Below, in pieces: positions 6,027-9,160 of a stretch of 9,160 nt of DNA. The notes beneath the pieces are model-generated. The model was not told where the DNA came from. It saw nothing but the letters and a program-made list of their open reading frames with translations, and searched no databases. This stretch comes from Mycolicibacterium porcinum. GTDB taxonomy: Bacteria; Actinomycetota; Actinomycetes; Mycobacteriales; Mycobacteriaceae. Made by a program: the position numbers and the translations under genes. The stretch lies in NCBI GenBank assembly GCA_001942045.1, contig MSTD01000018.1, positions 1-9,160 of the forward strand, in the 5' to 3' direction. Every line of letters begins with the position of its first letter. Position 1 is the first letter of the stretch.

Positions 6027-6054
6027 CGCTCAGCCCCGAGGACCGACCGCTCAG
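6025..6054 (+). promoter_or_regulatory. Candidate LytTR operator: two 9-bp direct repeats, 21-bp period
   Basis: GCCGCTCAG (6025-6033) and ACCGCTCAG (6046-6054) are separated by 12 bp, giving a 21-bp period. CCGCTCAGC is shared exactly by both. LytTR regulators typically bind two about 9-bp direct repeats 12-13 bp apart with a loose consensus [TA][AC][CA]GTTN[AG][TG]. The second copy fits 8 of 9 positions and the first 7 of 9, both lacking the middle T. It lies about 90 bp upstream of the predicted start of the second transporter transcript. An inverted GCTGAGC copy also lies at 6013-6019. Confidence 0.4.
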
Positions 6055-6076
6055 CGCAGCGATGGCCGGATTCGGC

Positions 6077-6092
6077 GTATCAACTGCGATAC
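6077..6092. promoter_or_regulatory. Inverted repeat GTATC-N6-GATAC in the intertransporter gap
   Basis: GTATC (6077-6081) and GATAC (6088-6092) form a 5-bp dyad with a 6-base spacer. Size and symmetry suit a dimeric helix-turn-helix regulator. Short dyads arise by chance, so confidence is low. Confidence 0.3.
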
Positions 6093-6100
6093 CACTCCTG

Positions 6101-6116
6101 TGTGACCCACCTCTCA
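6101..6116. promoter_or_regulatory. CRP/GlxR-like binding site
   Basis: TGTGA-CCCACC-TCTCA matches the mycobacterial cAMP receptor protein consensus TGTGA-N6-TCACA at 9 of 10 defined positions. It immediately precedes the predicted -10 at 6119-6124, centred near -22 relative to the expected start. That position suggests repression, or activation of a different start. C. glutamicum GlxR and M. tuberculosis Crp control many carbon-use genes, which fits a carboxylate transporter. Confidence 0.5.
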
Positions 6117-6118
6117 AT

Positions 6119-6124
6119 TAGGTT
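6119..6124 (+). promoter_or_regulatory. -10 element of the DUF485/second symporter operon
   Basis: TAGGTT matches TANNNT and predicts a transcript start near 6131, with a leader of about 35 bases. An AGGAG ribosome site follows at 6155-6159, 6 bases before the GTG start at 6166. No recognisable -35 lies 17 bases upstream, as is common for regulated mycobacterial promoters. The bases TAGGTTCAG (6119-6127) also match the LytTR half-site consensus at 8 of 9 positions. Confidence 0.5.
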
Positions 6125-6165
6125 CAGTTCCCAACCGACACCCAGCCAACTGTCAGGAGCCCTCG

Positions 6166-6510
6166 GTGCCCGAAATCGACCTTCCCGAGAGGGTTGCCCC
6201 CACCGGGGAGCAGTTCCTCGCCATGCAGGCCAGTCCCGAATTCCAGGAGCTGCGTACCCGGTTGCGCCGCTTCGTCTTTCCCATGACCGCGTTCTTCCTG
6301 CTCTGGTATGCGCTCTACGTCGCCCTCGGCGCCTTCGCGCATGACTTCATGGCCATCCGGGTGTTCGGCAACATCAACGTCGGCCTGCTGATCGGGCTGG
6401 GCCAGTTCCTGACCACGTTCCTGATCACCGGGTTGTACGTGCGCTTCGCCAACAAGGAGCTCGACCCGCGGGCCACCGCCATCCGCGAAGAGCTGGAAGG
6501 CACCCGATGA
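6166..6510 (+). CDS. DUF485 small membrane protein (MctB-like)
   Basis: This 114-residue inner-membrane protein belongs to DUF485, the family of E. coli YjcH and C. glutamicum MctB that is encoded before acetate/pyruvate symporters. The soluble N-terminus contains ASPEFQELRTRLRRFVFP (22-39). The first membrane helix is at about 36-56 and the second at about 70-92, with the family motif GNINVGLLIGLGQF and the end YVRFANKELDP (91-101). It starts at GTG 6166 because AGGAG lies 6 bases upstream. The stop overlaps the symporter start by ATGA. Its role is likely as a subunit or stability factor for the downstream transporter. A candidate promoter and CRP-like site lie just upstream, so this pair can be transcribed apart from the kinase operon. 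Confidence 0.9.
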   Translation: MPEIDLPERVAPTGEQFLAMQASPEFQELRTRLRRFVFPMTAFFLLWYALYVALGAFAHDFMAIRVFGNINVGLLIGLGQFLTTFLITGLYVRFANKELDPRATAIREELEGTR

Positions 6511-8138
6511 CCACCACGACACTTGCCGCCGAAACCGTCGGCAACCCCGCGGCCAACATCGGCATCTTCAGCTTATTCGTCGTCGTCACGATGATCGTGG
6601 TGATCAAGGCCAGCAAGCGCAACGCCACCGCCGACGAGTTCTTCACCGGTGGCCGCGGCTTTTCCGGCCCGCAGAACGGCATCGCCATCGCCGGTGACTA
6701 CCTGTCCGCGGCAAGCTTCCTCGGCATCGCCGGTGCCATCGCCGTCTACGGTTACGACGGCTTCCTCTACTCCATCGGCTTCCTGGTCGCGTGGCTGGTT
6801 GCCCTGCTGCTGGTGGCCGAATTGCTGCGTAACACCGGCAAATTCACCATGGCCGACGTGCTGAGCTTCCGACTCAAGCAGCGTCCGGTCCGGTTGGCCG
6901 CGGCCATCTCGACGCTGACCGTGTCGCTGTTCTACCTGCTGGCCCAGATGGCCGGAGCCGGCGGCCTGGTCGCCCTGCTGCTCGACGTCAACAGCCGGAC
7001 CGGACAGTCGATCGTGATCGCCGTCGTCGGCATCCTGATGATCGTCTACGTTCTGGTCGGCGGCATGAAGGGCACCACGTGGGTGCAGATCATCAAGGCC
7101 GTGCTGCTGATCGCCGGCGCCGCCCTGATGACCGTGATGGTGCTGAGCAAGTTCGGGCTGAACTTCTCCGAGATCCTCGGCTCCGCGCAATCGGCGATCT
7201 CCGAGGCCACCACCAAGGGGGTGTCCAGCCGCGACGTGCTGGCCCCGGGCGCGCAGTACGGCGGATCACTCACCTCACAGATCAACTTCATCTCGCTGGC
7301 GCTGGCGCTGGTGCTCGGCACCGCGGGCCTGCCGCATGTGCTGATGCGCTTCTACACCGTGCCGACGGCGAAAGAGGCTCGGCGGTCAGTGGTCTGGGCC
7401 ATTGCGCTGATCGGCGCCTTCTACCTGTTCACCTTGGTGCTGGGTTACGGCGCGGCCGCCCTGGTCGGCCCGGACCGGATCCTCGGCGCGGCCGGTGGAG
7501 TGAACTCAGCGGCCCCGCTGCTGGCCTTCGAACTGGGCGGGGTGATCCTGCTCGGGGTCATCTCGGCGGTGGCGTTCGCGACGATCCTCGCGGTCGTGGC
7601 CGGCCTGACCATCACGGCGTCGGCCTCGTTCGCCCACGACATCTATGCCTCAGTGCTCAAGTCGCACAAGGTGACCGAGGACGAGCAGGTCCGGGTATCC
7701 CGGATCACCGCGGTCGTGCTCGGTGTGTTCGCGATCGGGTTGGGCATCCTGGCCAACGGTCAGAACGTGGCGTTCCTGGTGGCCCTGGCGTTCGCCGTGG
7801 CGGCCGCGGCCAACCTGCCGACGATCCTGTACTCGCTCTACTGGAAGCGGTTCAACACCCGCGGTGCGCTGTGGAGCATGTACGGCGGCCTGATCTCGAC
7901 GATCGTGCTGATCGTGTTCTCCCCTGCCGTGTCGGGCAGCAAGACCGCGATGATCCCCGGTGCCGACTTCGCGTTCTTCCCGCTGGCGAACCCAGGAATC
8001 GTGTCCATCCCGCTGGCCTTCGCGCTCGGCATCATCGGAACGCTCACCTCGCCCGACACCGGCGACGCTGAGCTCAACGCCGAAATGGAAGTCCGGTCAC
8101 TGACCGGGGTGGGCGCCGAGAAGGCGGTCGCGCACTAG
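6507..8138 (+). CDS. Sodium:solute symporter, ActP/MctC-type monocarboxylate transporter (second copy)
   Basis: This 543-residue SSS-family inner-membrane symporter is close in length to E. coli ActP and C. glutamicum MctC, and probably takes up acetate, pyruvate or propionate. Signatures are ADEFFTGGRGFSGPQNG, AGDYLSAASFLGIAG, LAQMAGAGGLVALLL, LVGGMKGTTWVQIIKA, GLPHVLMRFYTVPTAKEARR and a TM10-like FAVAAAANLPTILYSLYWKRF. About 13 hydrophobic helices are visible. The hydrophilic loop at about 214-256 is short compared with the first copy. GGAAGG (6495-6500) provides a ribosome site 6 bases upstream, inside the DUF485 gene, with a 4-base ATGA overlap. It shares the YLSAASFLG and GLPHVL motifs with the first copy but is clearly diverged, so this is an old paralogue pair rather than a recent duplication. 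Codon 23 is a rare TTA. A GC-rich hairpin follows the stop. Confidence 0.92.
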   Translation: MTTTTLAAETVGNPAANIGIFSLFVVVTMIVVIKASKRNATADEFFTGGRGFSGPQNGIAIAGDYLSAASFLGIAGAIAVYGYDGFLYSIGFLVAWLVALLLVAELLRNTGKFTMADVLSFRLKQRPVRLAAAISTLTVSLFYLLAQMAGAGGLVALLLDVNSRTGQSIVIAVVGILMIVYVLVGGMKGTTWVQIIKAVLLIAGAALMTVMVLSKFGLNFSEILGSAQSAISEATTKGVSSRDVLAPGAQYGGSLTSQINFISLALALVLGTAGLPHVLMRFYTVPTAKEARRSVVWAIALIGAFYLFTLVLGYGAAALVGPDRILGAAGGVNSAAPLLAFELGGVILLGVISAVAFATILAVVAGLTITASASFAHDIYASVLKSHKVTEDEQVRVSRITAVVLGVFAIGLGILANGQNVAFLVALAFAVAAAANLPTILYSLYWKRFNTRGALWSMYGGLISTIVLIVFSPAVSGSKTAMIPGADFAFFPLANPGIVSIPLAFALGIIGTLTSPDTGDAELNAEMEVRSLTGVGAEKAVAH

Positions 8139-8154
8139 GGCGGGGAAGCTCCAG

Positions 8155-8199
8155 CGCCCCCGGGACGTTTCAATGGCACATGCCCAACTCCCGGGGGCG
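8155..8199 (+). terminator. GC-rich hairpin after second symporter, spanning the MFS start codon
   Basis: CGCCCCCGGGA (8155-8165) pairs perfectly over 11 bp with TCCCGGGGGCG (8189-8199) around a 23-base loop. TTT and a pyrimidine-rich stretch follow. It looks like a mycobacterial intrinsic terminator for the symporter operon, although the T-tract is poor. The ATG of the next gene (8180) is in the loop and its first codons are in the right arm. Confidence 0.6.
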
Positions 8200-9160
8200 T
8201 TTCGCCTTTCCGCTGCTCGCCTACGCGTTCGCCGCGATCATGGTGGGGACCACGCTGCCCACCCCGATGTACGCGCTCTACGCCGACCGCATGCATTTCG
8301 CGGTGCTGACCACGACGGTCATCTACGCCACGTACGCCGGCGGCGTGCTGTTCGCGCTGCTGGTGTTCGGCCGCTGGTCGGACGCGGTGGGCCGGCGACC
8401 GATGCTGCTAGCCGGGGTGGCCGCAGCCCTGGCCAGCGCGGCAGTGTTCCTGGTCGCCGACTCCGTACCGGTGCTGCTGATCGGGCGACTGCTGTCCGGC
8501 CTGTCGGCGGGCCTTTTCACCGGAACCGCGACCGCGGCCGTCATCGAGGCCGCGCCGCCGGCGTGGAAGACCAGGGCCGCGGCCGTCGCCACCGTCGCCA
8601 ACATCGGCGGCCTCGGCGCCGGTCCGCTGCTGGCGGGCCTGCTCGTGCAATACGCGCCGGAGCCGCTGCACCTGCCGTTCCTCGTCCACATCGGGCTGGC
8701 GGTGTTGGCCGGGATCGCGGTGCTGATCGTTCCCGAGACGTCGGCGCGTGCCGGCCGGATCGGATTGCAGCGCCTGTCGGTACCTGTTGAGGTGCGGACG
8801 GTGTTCGTCATCGCTGCCCTGGCTGCCTTCGCCGGGTTCGCGGTGACGGGTCTGTTCACCGCTGTCGCGCCGTCGTTCCTATCGACGGTGATCGGCATCG
8901 ACAACCACGCGGGCGCCGGAGCGATCGCGGGCTCGATCTTCGCTGCCTCGGCACTGACCCAGGTCGTCGCGAACCGGATGGTCGCCGAGCGCGCCGTGGC
9001 GGTCGGATGTGGGCTGCTGATCGCCGGGATGACGATTCTGACTGCGGCGCTGTATTTTTCGTCGCTGCCCGGGCTGGTCGCAGCGGCAGTGGTATCCGGC
9101 ATCGCCCAGGCCGCGGCAGAAGCTCATGCCCTGGCCGATGCCGGACACCACTGCCGCTGC
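8180..9160 (+). CDS. Major facilitator superfamily transporter (3' partial, end probably artefactual)
   Basis: An open frame from ATG 8180 to the window edge encodes an MFS permease, probably a drug or metabolite exporter; the substrate is not identifiable. The first membrane helix begins at about residue 8. Motif A between helices 2 and 3 is clear at residues 64-74 (GRWSDAVGRRP). The helix 4 region LLIGRLLSGLSAGLFTG follows, and about ten helices are traceable. I chose 8180 because later ATGs (8240 onward) would cut the first helix. No strong Shine-Dalgarno is seen, and GGGA at 8162-8165 is distant. Sequence after about 9110 is probably a fold-back chimera: forward reading gives SGIAQAAAEAHALAD, while the reverse complement gives a family-like SGIGQGMSFCRGL. 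Trustworthy coding therefore ends at about codon 310. The full protein would be about 400 residues. Confidence 0.8.
   Translation, partial: MPNSRGRFAFPLLAYAFAAIMVGTTLPTPMYALYADRMHFAVLTTTVIYATYAGGVLFALLVFGRWSDAVGRRPMLLAGVAAALASAAVFLVADSVPVLLIGRLLSGLSAGLFTGTATAAVIEAAPPAWKTRAAAVATVANIGGLGAGPLLAGLLVQYAPEPLHLPFLVHIGLAVLAGIAVLIVPETSARAGRIGLQRLSVPVEVRTVFVIAALAAFAGFAVTGLFTAVAPSFLSTVIGIDNHAGAGAIAGSIFAASALTQVVANRMVAERAVAVGCGLLIAGMTILTAALYFSSLPGLVAAAVVSGIAQAAAEAHALADAGHHCRC
9080..9160. repeat. Terminal inverted repeat at right window edge
   Basis: Bases 9080-9110 pair with 9130-9160 over 31 positions with two mismatches (around 9093 and 9105), separated by 19 bases. The right arm ends exactly at the last base of the window. 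The reverse complement of the right arm encodes a better match to an MFS helix than the forward sequence does. This suggests a chimeric fold-back contig end rather than a genomic repeat. Confidence 0.85.

Noticed and set aside
8173..8790. 205-codon plus-strand open frame overlapping the MFS gene
   Set aside because: The Arg/His-rich product is an out-of-frame shadow; the frame from 8180 has membrane helices and MFS motif A.
1..9160. Natural hairpin telomeres of a linear replicon
   Set aside because: The two terminal repeats are unrelated to each other and have internal spacers. They interrupt coding frames, and the genes are ordinary chromosomal ones. Fold-back contig ends explain the data better.

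Overview
The window looks like chromosomal DNA of a mycobacterium, most likely a fast-growing Mycolicibacterium-type species. The base composition is strongly GC-rich. It carries mycobacterial hallmark small genes: a secreted DUF732 protein, an Ala/Pro-rich exported protein and a DUF1059 mini-protein. Many neighbouring genes overlap by 4 to 8 bases. The species is an inference; no rRNA, tRNA, mobile element or CRISPR array was seen.

Left part (1-1884). The C-terminal part of an Ala/Pro-rich protein reads rightward into a strong hairpin terminator at 588-629. A 49-codon DUF1059 gene and an HhH-GPD DNA glycosylase-like gene, both on the minus strand, converge on it. A DUF732 secreted protein is divergent from the glycosylase gene. 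The convergent pair resembles the Rv1156/Rv1157c neighbourhood of M. tuberculosis as I remember it.

Central part (1933-8138). This is the core of the window. A LytS-type sensor kinase, a LytTR response regulator, a small two-helix membrane protein and a sodium:solute symporter form one unbroken chain of overlapping genes. A 148-bp gap follows, containing a candidate promoter, a CRP-like site and a 21-bp-period direct repeat that fits LytTR operator geometry. Then comes a second small-protein/symporter pair (canonical DUF485 plus ActP/MctC-type symporter). LytS/LytTR systems in other bacteria (BtsSR and YpdAB in E. coli, LytST in B. subtilis) control pyruvate transport, and DUF485/SSS pairs (MctBC in Corynebacterium glutamicum) import pyruvate, acetate and propionate. 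The whole region therefore reads as a monocarboxylate sensing and uptake locus; the substrate is inferred.

Right part (8139-9160). A GC-rich hairpin overlaps the start codon of a major facilitator superfamily transporter whose C-terminal part runs off the window.

Both extreme ends of the window are inverted repeats: 1-24 is the exact reverse complement of 57-80, and 9080-9110 pairs with 9130-9160 with two mismatches. In both places the terminal sequence makes better protein sense when read backwards. The simplest reading is that the window is an entire contig with fold-back (chimeric) ends, so roughly the first 24 and last 50 bases should not be trusted as genomic order.
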